Source: Psilocybe azurescens
Lineage: Eukaryota; Basidiomycota; Agaricomycetes; Agaricales; Agrocybaceae
Reading direction: 5' to 3'
NCBI GenBank assembly: GCA_023853785.1
Contig: JAJIRX010000677.1
Coordinates: 51,711 to 115,710 of the forward strand
DNA length: 64,000 nt
The notes under the pieces are model-generated. The model was not told the DNA's origin. It ran no database searches and worked only from the letters and a program-made list of their open reading frames with translations. Shown piece after piece: positions 1-13,120 of this stretch. How positions within the stretch are numbered: position 1 is the first letter of the stretch; the number at the start of each line of letters is the position of its first letter. The position numbers were made by a program, and so were the translations under genes.

Positions 1-3000
1 AGTTTCTAGCACGTCATAATTCAAGTCGGATGCATAGTGGTCCGACTTTTCTATGCTAATAAGCCTAATATACTGACTGATCATGATACAGATCTACCAC
101 CCAATTATCGGCATATTGACGGCGACATCACGCAGAATGCACAGGGTGCAGCGTGTAGAAACTTCACAGAACACAGTGAACACACAACGAAAAGGCACTA
201 GAACATTGCAAACGGGGGCACGGCGCCTTCGACCTTGGCACCGAAGATGATGCTTGTCTTGTTCTTCCGAAGATGATGCCTGCAGCCTGCCATCTGTTAT
301 GATGGTTGTGTGGTTGGAGGTCTGTTTCTTCTCCATCTTCTCTTTTCTTTTTGGAATAGGTATTGTATTGCGATATTCGCTTCGGGTTTCGAGTTCATAA
401 CTCAGGTTTTCGTAACATGATGTTACACCACGGATACGAGATTGCACCCTCGCGAGAACTATTTTCGGTGTGACTACAGCCACACTCCGTTTTTATTTTT
501 GCCTTTGTGAAAGGCCCACTGACGATGATGATGATATATATATGGATGCGCTGACTCGGACGTACTTTGTTCGCCTTTAGGAAATGTCTGAAACTATATC
601 TCGGAGAGGAGACTCATGACTCGAACTTTAATGATAAGTAATAAGAATCAAGTGGGCGAGGGATAAAACTGTCTGTCCGTTCGAGTCCGTCCTGCTAGCC
701 ATGCGGTGAACTTGTTGCAGTTATTTTTCAGAATTCTTTCTGCGAGTGTGCGTTTCTCGGCTGTGTGTTCATATACCCATTTCACACGGAGTCGTGGTGT
801 TGGTTCGGCCTTGACTTGGATCTTGACCTACTACAATCTGGGGCTCGAGATGCTATACGACCTGAAGCAGGCTACCGATCGCAGTTCAGTCCGCAATCGC
901 AATCGCAATTGCAAGTCTCTTTTCATGTTCCTGAGATGTGAATTATCTTGAGCCGCTTCAATGTCGATATGTCGCAGGTTGTGTCAAACAGACTTTTCCG
1001 CTTATTTTACCAATCGCTTGGGTTGGTCAGTCAGTGGTCTATGTCCTTTCTTTATTGGCCAGGAACTGCACGAAGATTTGACTCGTGTATCCTCTCCTAT
1101 TGTACCCCTAAACCTTGGGGGTGTTATGATCGTATTCATTAACTTCTCTGTTATGATTTTGTTATGCTGTGCGCCAGCCAGTGCATGCGAGCGAGCGAGC
1201 TCAGCGTGGATGGTCGGTTGTTCGGCCCAGGTTTTCCTGGTTTGCGTTGTGAGTGATTCATTTCTTTTGTCGAATATCTCCATGAACATGAACACCGAGT
1301 TGCGACGGCTTAGTAATAAAGTTCAATTTGTTTTTAGTCGGCTTCCCAGTTGTAGAGCGAGCTTCTCAAGACAAGACAAAGTGACATCTGCTTCCATCGT
1401 ACCATCTGTTTTCTAAATATACAATCGCATATCGCTTCAAATTGCTGGATAGGATATATCATAAGATTAAAGCAATAAAGCCTGTCAATCCTGCTGGTCT
1501 TTCAAACCTACTGTACGGCTCCATTTGTGGAGTCCGATAGGGCGCCTAAACAGTCAAAGCGTGTTCGTCGTTCCGAAAGACCGCCATCCCCTTGGTTTTA
1601 CAGGCTTTTCCACTTTGCATGCATATTTCTGCAGATGCTGGCTCTGCTTCTGGGTAATAGGCAAATGTCTGCGGTCACTGGACCCGCTCTCGAGATGCGA
1701 ACAGAAAGTTTCTTTGGCATATTTGAGTTATGGGGACATCTCGTTGGGCGAGGCAAGTCTTTGAGCTTGATAAATGATCCGAGTCCGCTGGCAAACGCAC
1801 CGAACACATGCTGGCATGTACGCAAAAAAGAAGAAGAATGGCGGTATCGACTCGATCTTCAGCTCGATCTGTATGTCGTCTCAAATTGGATCTACTGAAC
1901 GCCATTAGGCAAAGTTCCCAATTTCAGTAATGAGCGGGCGGGCGGGGTTGACGTGCTCCCACTGCTCGATCCATGGCGGCCGATGCTTTTGTTGTTATTT
2001 TTGACCTGTTATTGGTTCTATTCAAACTTTTGAAATAGCTGGATACTTTGACTGAAGTTAAAGCCCATCGTGGTGATCTGTTCAGCTTTCTCCACTTGCG
2101 CCAAAATCAAGATACCGGTTTCGTATTTTTATCCGTCTAGAGCACCCCCGGGCCAACCGCCGCACTGGCAAATCATACGAACACTGACATACATACTGCA
2201 TCCGACTAATCTAAATTGCACGCGTCCTTGTGCTCAAACGAGAATGAATGCTACGAATGACCTACAAATTGGCGCAGGAATTCATTGGTGCCCTCCCTAC
2301 CTCAGCATTCTGAAATTTCTAGAAAATCTTCCGCAGAAGCTTGACTGTGACTCGGATAGCATTGAGCAGTAAGATTGATCAACTATTCGAAAGTCCGAAA
2401 GCCAGTAAAAATCGTGCTTTGATCTGGGTTAGCCTGGTTTGGCAGACGCGTTCAGTTATTTTAAAAATTATCAGCCCTAGCGAATAGAAGCATACCCCTG
2501 GCAGGCACTTACAGGCAGGAACTGACGTGCATGAAAAGATGAGCTGAGTCCCTGTAAAGGCCAATCAGTTTGCCTTTCAATCGACTGTGTAGGAGTTGTC
2601 TCAAGCCTGGTTCAGTTATTGTCTCGCTAACAATAAGCAGTCTGTCAAGAAGATACTGTAGGCTTTAGACGAATAATCTTTAAGACGGGCTTTACAATAT
2701 TCCGAGTACAAACACCTTGGAAACCCAAATGAGTACCGCCGCTGACTTGTTCCATTTATTATGTGCAATATAGATATGAAATCTTAGTCTAAAAACTAAG
2801 CACCGTATTTAAATATCCACCGCGTCGGTGCTGGCACAAGCCATACGCTTTCAGTGGCAGATTTGCTCCACGAGTTGCCGCTTCTTGTGCAAGTCCCGCC
2901 GATCCGTTGAAATCTCCAAAATCCAGGCTTAACTCCTCAGGCAAATAGCATTAACCGCTTACCCCTGCCCACATTTTTATCCACTATTAGCCCACCATAT

Positions 3001-3433
3001 GTATACCTTGAGGATTATAAATACTATTGACTTGGGTATTGACAACTGTGGCGCCCAGCTCTTTCACACAATCAATCTTTGATAGACGTATTCTTTGAAG
3101 CATGATGAACGTGATCTCGCCCGCATTCCATGGCAGCTAGGGGTAAAGCAGAAATTTTCATTAAACAGGGTTTTGAACAGACTTTAAGCAAAATTCCAGC
3201 ATACTTGAAAGCACTTTTGAGCGCAACTGGGGCTTGAGATGGACGCAGTAATAGCTTGGGTGATTGCCGAAAAATTTCCCATAAATAGTAACCAGTGGTG
3301 CCAGAAGTCCTTTATGGACACCGGGACAAATCGTCGGTTCACGATGATGGTGGGATCGCGACGAACGTTGGAACTGAATCCTTTCCTTTTCCCCTATTTT
3401 ATTGCTGTTGTCGAACTACGATTTGAGCGAAGA
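1..3433. other. 5' part of window without a convincing gene
   Basis: No reading frame here shows a recognisable family, a coherent chain of exons or a codon pattern like the neighbouring genes. The longest open frame is 129 residues on the minus strand (94-483) and has low-complexity basic composition. A 151-residue frame at 961-1416 (+) is Cys/Ser-rich with no domain I know. A GAT/AT microsatellite-like run lies near 520-545 and a CGCAAT-type repeat near 890-912. The stretch just before 3434 would hold the promoter and 5' leader of the NIF3 gene. Confidence 0.5.
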
Positions 3434-4668
3434 ATGTCCAATACTCTGCTGAAATCCGTATGTAAAGCCATGGAGCGCATCGCTCCTCTCAGACTCTGCT
3501 GAAAAGTGGGACAATGTTAGACTAAGTCTTGCGCAAACTTTTATCTCGGCAGCTGACGCGCCAATTTACAGGTAGGATTGCTACTGGGTTCGTCGAGCTT
3601 CGCAAATACAGTGGCCTCTGCGGGTAGATAACAAAACTGCCCAATAGAGTCGCCAGTTGAGAAACAGGAACCTGGGAACGTACTTCTTACCATTGAGTAT
3701 GTGCTTTTCAGTATGCAACCTGCAAAGCGAGCTGAACACAACGGTTGTAGTTTAACTTCGGCCGTTCTAGCAGAAGCATTAACGAAGGAAACTTCGGTCA
3801 TTGTGTCTTATCATCCAACGATATTCAGCGGAATCAAATCCATGACGCTTTCGAACCCACTGCAGAAGTCGCTTCTTCAGTGTGCTGCGCAGGGCATATC
3901 AGTTTATTCTCCCCACACTTCGCTTGATTCTGTCTGGGGAGGTATTAACGACTGGCTGGCAGAAGGTTTGATGAAGGGAAAAGACGATGGCCAAATTCGC
4001 GCTCTGGTGGGTGAGAAGCTGAGCCCAGCTACCGGTGAAAGTGAAGGCGCAGAAGGGAGACTGGTCACGCTGAACGAACCGATCGGGATAGATGTTCTGG
4101 AAAAAGGATAAAGTCATACCTCAAACTCTCCCAAAGTTTGTTTTCTTCTTTTCAAATCTAAACCCTCGTGTGCTTATCGATACCACCTTTCTATACGCGT
4201 TCGCCCTGATCGTTGTTAGTTCAAGTTGGTTATCCTGCCAATGGACCATCTTCTTCAATAATACGTTCGATCGCCATCTGCGCTGGTTCTGGTGGTTCGA
4301 TGCTGCTGGGCAAGGATGCGGATGTATATTTCACAGGAGAGATGTCGCATGTAAGAATTGCTGTCCCGTGCGCTAACCGCGAAGTAAACTCACGTCCATG
4401 ACCACAGCACGAGGTCCTGGCTGCAGTAGCTGCTGGGAAGCACGTCATCCTTTGTAAGTGCTCACCTAAAACTTATGTCATTATTACTCGCTGATCATAG
4501 CTCCTGTTTTTCGAAGGTGGCCACACCAACACCGAACGGGGCTATCTTCCGATCCTTGCCGCCAAATTACAGGCCGAACTTCGAGCCAACGAAGCCGGAG
4601 ATCAAGGATTACAGGCTGTAAAAGTGATAGTCAGTCAACAGGATAAGCACCCTCTCGAGATTGTTTAG
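3434..4668 (+). CDS. NIF3: NIF3 / DUF34 family metal-binding protein (5 exons, two frame breaks)
   Basis: The NIF3 (DUF34, GTP cyclohydrolase I type 2-like) fold carries a di-metal site; its substrate in fungi is not settled. Exons read as about 3434-3570, 3712-4135, 4220-4350, 4408-4453 and 4517-4668. Exon 1 starts with MSNTLLKSVCKAMERIAPLR and continues in another frame with AEKWDNV, the usual NIF3 opening. Exon 2 has SVIVSYHPTIF, ISVYSPHTSLDSVWGGINDW and a C-terminal helix. Exon 3 holds IAICAGSGGSMLLGKDADVY and FTGEMSHHEVL. Exon 5 has CGHTNTERGYLP and ends at VSQQDKHPLEIV. The conserved YHP, HTxLD and GHTNTE motifs are the metal-ligand regions of the family. Frame is lost near 3494 and at an A5 run (4101-4105); one extra A restores RIKSYLKLSQ followed by the splice to IQVGYPANG. 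The segment joining exon 1 to exon 2 (normally LLTIDLT) is poorly preserved. It may be a pseudogene or a real gene with sequence errors. Confidence 0.85.
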
Positions 4669-7600
4669 AACGAGCGTTCGAAATTGTATGTTCGTTTCTC
4701 CCGATAATTTGGTGCTCTCTCGGATAAGCCTAAGAGCTACCGAGGGGCCTGAACCCATCTACAGTCAGCCTTGAGCCTCAATCTCAGCAGTATCTAACCC
4801 TGAGTTTCCGAGAAATTCCTTATCGCAGGGCATGGGGTTGTTGGATAGCGTCTTCTGCGACGATGAAAAGACACATGAAGGTGTGTCCAGTACGACATCG
4901 CAGTCGACTATTTGCTACATGATCCGTCCCGTGCCATAGGCAGCAGTGCCACGGAGCTTGAAAACAACAAAGATGTCGCTGATAATAAAACGTTTGCCAT
5001 TTGTCGCCCAAAGAGTACGACGGTCCCATCAAATCAAAACGACCTGGTTTAATCGTTCCTCCTCGGCCGACATCGATATTGAAGTGTGGATGCACGCATC
5101 AAACCCGAAATCTCTGTCGGGTCTCCTGGTCGTCTCGTTGACGCTGACATGGTTGTTCATGAAAAGAAGTTGCAATGGGGATATATGTCTCATCGTGCCG
5201 GCAGAAAATCCGATTTAACCACAGGAAAATTTTCGGGAGAGCACGAAGCCCTTGGACATGAAGGAAAATTCACCCACGTCTTTCATCGATTCTTTATTTA
5301 TTTCACCGACAATTGTTTTTTTTGGAAAGACCTGTTGCTTCGTTGAATGTAAAGCGGCGAGAATGAAATTCCCAGGAGTCTGGCGCAGTGGGAAGAGAAT
5401 TGGTGGAAAGAGGAGCAAGAACGGAACGGGAGCGTCGACGACGTAGACCATTCATCATGTGTCCCACCACTCATGAATGGGTTCTCAGCAAGATATTCCA
5501 TGCGAGGGTAAGAGCGAGGAAGAACCTTGAGGACATCAACAGCATGAAATGGCCCGTAGCTTCCTTTCGACCTTGCTGGCTTACTCACGCTCCAACAACT
5601 ATACCGTAAGCTAGCAGAGAAGGTGGCGCGTATCCGCACCTTCAGAATGAGATGTACCACACAGTTCTTTTCGTACACCGGTTCGGAGAAGAGCGAAGGA
5701 CTGGTATTGTACGCACTTGGTGGTTTCAAGTCTCGATGGACCTGGTAGCTCAACTCGTGGACTGGTTAGCCTGAACCACGCTGACACTCCCGCTCGTTGT
5801 TACTCCATGATTGGCGACAAGAAAAGATGATTCCAATCAGCTCCAGTAAGGCGCCCCAGGTGAGAGCAAATATATCTTATCCTAGATGGAAGAGCCTAGC
5901 GGCAGGAGTTATCGGAGAAATAATCATCAGCTCTTGATTGCGATGGGGTCGTGGAACAAAGATGCGGTGAAGGGGAACCTAGAATACGCATACATGGAAG
6001 GGAATTCAGATTGTCGGGCTTCGTTGTCACTGTCCTGTCGATACCAGAATAGCGGTAACTCCCGACATGCTTTCACTTTGCGAGCGATAAGACAGCCAAG
6101 AATGATTAGTGATAATGACAAAGTCGAAGGACAGGCGACGCTGTATACCTCGTCCTCGGAACCCAACTGAAATTTGGAAGTGCTATAGCCTTGCTGATAG
6201 AGATAGCACGGTGTGCCTGCTAGGACGAAGGTATTCTGGACATTGTGTAGAGGACCAGAAGCATAGTGCACACTGCTTCGTCGTCGGGAGAAAGAGTTTC
6301 ATCATCACCGTTAAGATTCCAGAACAGCAGAAGCATGACGAGAAGGTGAAGATGCCTCCTACGTCTTGGGCGTCGAGTGAAAACGAGGCAGGCGCCAACA
6401 AAGATTATGGCCGAAGCCGAGACGCAATAATGATACGCAAAATCCGAGACTTGCGGTGACAAGGTAAGAAGGAAAGCCAAGAGATTGTTGGAGGATCAAA
6501 GACGACTATATCCACTGTCCAGGCCCGCGTCATATTACGGCTACACTCATGGACGTTCCTACTTATAAATAAATGGCTTTCCGAATTGACATTTCGGGAC
6601 TGCAAAGGAGTAGTTAAGATTAGATCTCAATCAGGCGAAACCGTAGGCTGGTGGGATACTTAATAAAGGGTTTGGGGATGGTACGGATGGTACATACCAG
6701 TATTATATGTACATGATTCATCTGGAATTTCTAGTACTGAAAGGGAATTTGATTAACGACCTGAATCAAGCAATGGACGGACGGACCAGGACGGACCCCT
6801 TGTGGACTCAGTGAAAAAAGCCAGACCTTGCAAGCTTGTCATGAGCGCTTTGCCTCCTTTTGGCATGTACTTTTAGCTTATCTCCTTTGTGACGGTTGGT
6901 TAAAATGGGTAAGGATGATGATCAAGAGAGGCTCACACTTTGACATTCAACAGCATAAGTATGGTAAAGAGAAGAGCTTCGGACCGGACATTCCAGACCT
7001 CAAGAGTCCTCCATATCACGGCTGTATTCGGAATTTGGTAAACAGAGACTGGAGTGGGCACCAGAGTCCACGCTGTTACTCGGACTCGTCGCCCACCTGC
7101 TCCCGGTACGCTCGAGTAAAGCCGGCGCTGGTTGCCAACGTTTTGTTACGTTCAAGCTCCATGCTCCAACGTCGTCGACGCCAGGTTAAACTATTCTGTC
7201 AATGAGACAACAATAAAATCTCAGTGTTGTCGGATATGGGCGCCCGCATTCCGACCAGAGGCAAATATAAGCCAAGGAAATATGACGATTGATTACAGAT
7301 AGTAGGTCCGGAGCAAATTGTAAGTCCAATCGCCTTTAGTTAGCGCGAGGGACCAAAGGACCAGAGGACCAAGATCGGTTCAGTTCACATTGTCGTCAGA
7401 TTCTCGCTAGTATTTGCAGAAAACGATTGACCGTGAAGTAATGTGGCAGTGGAACAAGTTCAAGGTCCTGTTCGTATGTATAGTATGCAAATTGAAAAAC
7501 TCGCTAAAGTTTGGCTAATCTCGGTCACGTGAGATGATTGTACGCGTTCGGAATCCCCGTTGAATTCGAACAAGCGACACCTTGAACTTGAACGACGACG

Positions 7601-7779
7601 AGCGATAACGTCTTTACCCTCGAAAACCACTAATTCTGAATCCATTATACCTTACGATATCCAAAGGACGGAATTGCACGTCACATTTCCGATCTGTCCT
7701 TCCGCAATCACTCAAACAACAAAGAGGGCACCATTCCAAATTTACAATGCCACAGCACTGCTCTGGTGATGAACTCAGT
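4669..7779. other. Intergenic region with scattered unassigned frames
   Basis: Several plus-strand frames look coding by composition but do not join into a family I recognise: one at about 4880-5040, one at 5086-5346 (86 residues, starting MDARIKPEISVGSPGRLVDA), one near 5385-5510 ending at a possible GTAAGA donor, and one near 5620-5755. On the minus strand there are hydrophobic frames at 6220-6480 and 5927-6271 that could be fragments of a membrane protein. None has a dependable start, splice pattern or motif, so I annotate no gene. An old, decayed gene is possible. The last few hundred bases (7400-7779) would be the TPX2-like promoter. Confidence 0.35.
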
Positions 7780-10209
7780 ATGAGGCATCTCCCCGATATT
7801 TCGGACACCTCCTTCTCTTTCCAGATACCTGGATCAGCGCCCTACGATAATCTTCTCGCAGAAGACGACAAGGACTTCTTTCGGGGTGTTGATGTATCAG
7901 AAATATCACCTAATCCACCGCTCACACACAGCGCAAACGAACCATTGACGATCAGCCAACTCACACCCAGACCCACCGTCGAGAAACGGGCGCTTCACAA
8001 TCAGAAAAGACTTCCCCCTTCATCTCCGACGTCGTCGTACCCTCAGCAGAATGGCGATTACCCAATTCCAGACACGAAATCACAGAAGCCGATCACCCGC
8101 GCCCAACATCCAGAAGGGGGCAAGCTCACTCGCAGGAAGAGTGTAGCCCAACCGAGGCCGAGGCTAGTCACGCCGTCTATGAATCTTCCCCACCTTTCTT
8201 CCGTTGAACGGTCACCCATCGGTGCACGTTTCGAGGCCATGAAAGCGGAGGTAGATCTTCTGGCGGAACATCTACCCGTTCCACCATCAAGTGCAGACAA
8301 GAAACTTGATAATGCAGGGGGCTCCAATGCCGAATGGAACTAGGACATATCTTGAGAAAAAGAAAGCGTATCTTTACGAAGAAGAAGAGACACGGGAGAA
8401 ACATTTGCGGACCAAACACGTATGTCATCTCTGCTTCTTTCCTGATCCTGATCGTCTCCGTACCTGAGTTGCTTACTGATTGACATCACGTACGTTTCGC
8501 GCAATAGCACCTTTATGAGGGCGAGATAATCAAGAGGAAGATCATAAACAAAGCTACCGAGAAAAACATTCGTGTGCCGGCTGTCAATTCATCGATGAAT
8601 ATGAACACGGTTTTCTCACCGCCTGAACCATCCAGCCTATCCAAAGACCCCAATGGGGAAGATCAATCAATGGCCGACACAACTATTTCCTCTACGAGCC
8701 CAGACGGAGGTGTCGCAGCACGCCTAGTACAGTATAGCCAGAAGCTTATCAACTCCTTCGGGTACATTCTTTCGACACCTAATTTGCAAGAATATAACAA
8801 TGACGACATTCCTTTTTGTTATTCTAGCCAACTCAATTCCGATGGCATTACAAACGTGAACGTGCATCACGGCAAGCAGGCCAGCTTACCCTGGGATCCC
8901 GAGGCAGGGACCAACGAAAACGAAAGCTTTGCGCACCCACAGAATAACAATATCAGCGACCAGCCTTTGACGCTGTCACAGCTCTCTCCACGAAAGAGGT
9001 CTGTCCGCCCGCCGACTCCCACCCCACCGGTTAGCGTACCGACGTCGCCCCTGCGGTCGTCTAGCAAGAGGCCGGCGCCTTCTGAGGAATCTGAAATCCA
9101 ACGCAAAAAAGTAAAACCGATGCATTAGCCGCGGGTGGAGAGCCTAGTGCGTCTCAGAGCTCGGAAATGAAGACGAATGCGAAACTAGACCACGTCCCGA
9201 CACAAAGGCACTCCTATTTCTGCAGTCTCCGGTCCTTCCAGACGAAAGCCAGCCGCTAAAATCGACAGAGGAATTAGCAAGACAAAGGCGATTAATGAAA
9301 AGCTAAATACCCGACGAGCACCGGCCTTCAAACCAAGAAGCACTGAAACGTTAACAGGCGACGGCGTTTGCCATGCATTGCAATCGAAACCCATTATCTC
9401 GACCTCAACTTCGACGTCAAGTTCGTCTACCAGTACGTTACAAATTTCTCGGCAACGTACCAGTAATGATACGATCGAACCGGTCAATTCCTTATCGCTC
9501 AAAGGAAAAAGGAAAATGTCGTCGTCTTCAGGGAATAGATTGACTACCAAGCCTGTACGTCTAATTTTTCTTTCTTTTTCCTGTCATTTGTTTCTTTGCG
9601 TGCAGGCAGAGAGGCAGGGCGAGCATGTCGCAGATCGCATGCTTCTGCTCCTTTTGTATAACGAACCTGATAAAAATCTAGGAATTTTACATTCCGAATA
9701 TTCCGTTGCACACAACGAAGCCGGTGGAGTTTCATTTGAGCACAGATGCACGGGCACGCTCCATGACGCGCAAGGATCTTGGTGATAAAGACGCGAGCAG
9801 CTCACAATCGCAATCGCAATCGAGCTCGCGCTCACATTCTCGTTCGCAAAGGGAAAGGTCGGAAAGGAAACAGCACGCACCCATCCCTGACTTCAAGGCT
9901 CTGCACGCTGCACAAGAAGCCAAACTGGCGCTTCGGAAGGAGAACATTCATCCCACTGTACCGCTGCCAATCAAGTGGGAAACAGATCACCGGGCAAAAG
10001 AGCGGCAAAAGTTTGATGAGATGGTGAGGGAAAAGGAACGCGAACAGGAACGACTCGTGGAAGAGAGAAGGAGGGAGCGAGAAGAGCAGGAGGAGCGAGA
10101 ACTTCGAGAGTTACGGAAGAAAGCTGTACCCAAGGCTCACGAGGTTCCAGAATGGTACAAAGAAGCGCCAAAGAAAAAGGATAAAACAATCGGTCCTATC
10201 AGCAGGTGA
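7780..10209 (+). CDS. TPX2-domain protein (spindle assembly factor), multi-exon
   Basis: TPX2 proteins bind microtubules and promote spindle assembly. The N-terminus reads MRHLPDISDTSFSFQIPGSA (ATG at 7780; an in-frame ATG at 7747 is possible), followed by a long disordered Ser/Pro/Thr-rich region. A coiled, charged stretch (YLEKKKAYLYEEEETREKHL, about 8350-8400) precedes an intron ending near 8508. The identifying part is C-terminal: TTKPVEFHLSTDARARSM, then PDFKALHAAQEAKLALRKEN, then VPLPIKWETDHRAKERQKFD, then the charged helix and KAVPKAHEVPEWYKEAP, ending GPISR. These match the TPX2 C-terminal signature. An intron at about 9556-9680 gives the in-phase join TTKP-EFYIPNIPLH. Frame slips of one base occur at a G5 run (8317-8321) and an A6 run (9105-9110), and another between about 9170 and 9235. 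A Ser/Arg/Gln repeat (9800-9850) lies inside the domain. Confidence 0.82.
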
Positions 10210-12045
10210 AGGAGGGGGTCAGAAGGAGGAAAGTGAAAGCTTAACGCGTGTTCAAGGATACCCGTATGTGTGTGTATACGCCCCCCACACCCGCGCGCGT
10301 GCGCTATGTATGTATAACTATGCATGTATGTATGTGATTATTTTGGGTTTAATCAAGAATCTGTCATTTTTACAAACGAAGCTTCCAAGCACTTACGCAT
10401 TAAATATCCAGGCATCGAGGCATGGGAAGTTCCTTGCTTTGTTTCTTCGGCTAGCGAAAACGCTTTTCTCTCTATGAGCACGAGTGAGCACGTCGCTCAC
10501 ACGACCCTCGTGAACATAAAAGTTCTTTTGTATTTCCGCAAACCCCGACCACAGTGAAGCACCAACGGCACGCCGCGTCTCAGAGACTAGTCATACTTGG
10601 GCAAAGAAACGCCCCGGGCAACCCGGAAATGTGGGCACTGGGACATTTACACGACACACCGCGGTTGCCACTATATCCCACTATAGTACCAAGAAATTGC
10701 CCAATTGGACTTTAATTGCTTTCATGTGTATCCAGATCTACTCCTCCCTTACTTTTTCTTGGCCGCAGGGCGTTATGTAAATGTATTAGGTTCGAGGCGC
10801 GTCTAGTATCTACACGGTCTCTCTTTTCTTGATCGAAGTTATCACAGTCAGATGCCACAGCCAAAAACACATACACGTACACAGTACTCTATACATTGCG
10901 GACCCCAATTGTTCAAACTCAGGGCATAATTGACCTACAGTGCCGTCAGATTGCCGCCCTGTCGATGTATCATTGTATGTACGTATGTCGCTGTAAAAGA
11001 ATTTGAATGATTCAACCGAGAGGCCATTTATCTTAATTGCACAGGTACTATGTATGTATTGTCAATGCACCCATATCTCACGGCCTCCCCACAATATCGT
11101 ATGACCCTGTATTTTCTCCAGGTTTGCGCCCAATATCCACTGGGTCAAAGATACTGGAAGGGCTAGGCAATGGTATATAATAGCTGTGAAAGTAATACCT
11201 CAAAGGAATTGGCCATTCAGTTGCAATCTTAATTGGACTATCAATTCGGGTAAATTTATCTAAACATGCGCCCCATTAGCGTTGGCGTCATTGGGACCTG
11301 TTTGAGATCGAAACTCGGAGTTGGGAGGCCTTCTTTTTCACGATCGACATGACGGATTTTTGGACAGGTAAGTTTTGACAAGAGTAACGTAATCTGGATG
11401 GTCCCTTGAAGTTGTATATTTTTTATTTGCCCAATTCAACACGCGGGGAGACGACATGATGCGTGGGGTTGAGTTTTTGGACGCCAACAGCCAGCTTGTC
11501 AAGCTCTACAGATCAACGTGTCTTGTTCCTATGACTAACCGCGTTTTTTTCCTATGCACGGGGCCGCAGCACCGGGATCCTATAAAAGATGTAGGATCTG
11601 TGGTTTGGAGGTCTAACCGCATAAGGCAGTGAAAGAAGGATCGAGTTGAGCTGGCTCGAAAGGACGATAGACCGGTTCACTTAGTTCCTGATTGGGCCTA
11701 GTGAATTCAAACGCAAGCGATGAGCTTAATCCGGTCAGAGGGCATCGCAACTGATTTGAGATTTGTGGACTTGTCTCTTTTCGCGATTAAACGAGTACAT
11801 CCCAATTCGTTTGTCATATCAACGGATAGAACGGAACCCACGGGACCTTGCGCGGACTCGACGCCACAAAAGCCATCCTGGCCTTCGAAACAGCCATGGC
11901 CAATTCCGATTTCAATCATTCTCGAAATCCATAAAAGGCTGCCAATTTTTCACTCCCATCTCCCTCATCCCCAACACCTCATTCGCATTCAGCTAAACCA
12001 AAGCTACCAAGCACCCAACCAACCCAACCAGCTATCTAATTCACA
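10210..12045. other. Intergenic region
   Basis: After the TPX2-like stop there are TGTGTG/TATGTATG-type simple repeats (10265-10335) and AT-rich 3' sequence. No convincing gene follows. A TATAAAA motif at 11581-11587 and a C/T-rich leader with CCAACC repeats just before 12046 (about 11940-12040) fit a promoter and 5' leader for the microprotein gene. Frames at 11720-12100 and 11763-11996 overlap this leader and look accidental. Confidence 0.5.
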
Positions 12046-12228
12046 ATGCATTCCGCTGCTGCTGCCACCACCTCCGCCGTCGCGTCCACCCAACAGTTAG
12101 CGTCGACTTCTGCGACCGTCATCTACCACGGAGCTTCAGAATCGAGTTCGTGCATCAGCCACAGCTCCCCTCAATGTTGCCACTGCGGCTGGCGCGGATC
12201 CCACTCCCCCAACTGCCCCTTCAAGTAA
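12046..12228 (+). CDS. Small Cys-containing protein with C-terminal CCHCGWRG...NCPFK motif
   Basis: This intronless frame encodes 60 residues. The N-terminal 45 are Ala/Ser/Thr-rich (starting MHSAAAATTSAVASTQQL), with no signal peptide or membrane segment. The C-terminus is QCCHCGWRGSHSPNCPFK followed at once by the stop. Four Cys and two His in 18 residues could bind a metal or form disulfides, but the spacing is not a standard zinc-finger or metallothionein. I recall short proteins ending in a similar CGWRGxHxPNCPFK block in mushroom genomes, but cannot check that here. The long pyrimidine-rich leader and upstream TATA-like box support expression. The function is unknown. Confidence 0.65.
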   Translation: MHSAAAATTSAVASTQQLASTSATVIYHGASESSSCISHSSPQCCHCGWRGSHSPNCPFK

Positions 12229-13120
12229 ACGCTTTGTTTATCATGGTTAGTCTTTGGGCGCTTCGTCTTCATCGTCTGGTGGCTTACCATCCTCCTTTGA
12301 CTTTAGCATTCAATTCAACATCATACCATATCTTTCGTCCTTTGCTCAGTCTGATTGCTTTCGCTATTGTTTCCATCAAGTTCCAATGTTTGTTCCGAGA
12401 ATCACTATAATACTGCAACACCATACCACGTCGCCCTACATATTCTACGTTTTCGACGCGGTCTAGTTTGCTATTTATTCGCAGGGAGGCGCCGATTGTT
12501 CCGCGAGCTGTAAGAATGGAGGGAGAGTAATGAAGTCATACCATTCCTGTATATGTACCGCCTAGTAACATGATCGCATCTTGTTTTACTCTTGTCCCGT
12601 TATTGTTTTCAGTTCTTCCAACGCGCGGGCAATCGTTCCGTCGGCCGTTTTCGCCTCACGCGTACATAATTTTGTGAGGCATGCTGAGAACATTGATGAC
12701 GATAAGATATCGATTTAGTTTCCGTGACCTCGGGTTCCTGATTCTCTGTCGTAGCTTGGGCTACTTTCCCCGCATCTTGTGTTCCGGTGAGGCCCTCGGA
12801 CAAATCAACATATTCAAAGTCCAGGTGGCCCAGAGGTCCTCACAGAGTGTCAAAACTTGGAAACGGGACCAACGTGGTGGTCTCAAAATTTTCGTTGCCT
12901 TGCTTCCTTGCACTCCACAAATCAACAAGTGGGTCTCTGGCCATGGAGTTGAAATGGAGCCAGAACATTTACCGAACGGGTGCATGATCATGCACTGATG
13001 CCGGGTTTACTGATGCCGGTGTGCCGAGTTCGCAGCTAGCCATTTTCCCCGCTACGCTTCCCCACGTTTTGTGGAGAAACCAAACCACAACCTGGCGACC
13101 ACATACTAACTTCAACCAAC
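12229..13120. other. Intergenic region
   Basis: This holds the 3' side of the microprotein gene and the upstream region of the enoyl-CoA hydratase gene. A 105-residue plus-strand frame (12681-12998) and its minus-strand shadow show no recognisable domain. I see no other structure. Confidence 0.5.

Noticed and set aside
961..1416. 151-residue plus-strand frame
   Set aside because: No domain, no splice context, biased Cys/Ser composition; probably chance.
5298..5753. 151-residue minus-strand frame
   Set aside because: Ser/Arg/Cys-rich composition typical of antisense frames, no domain, and plus-strand frames in the same place look more coding.
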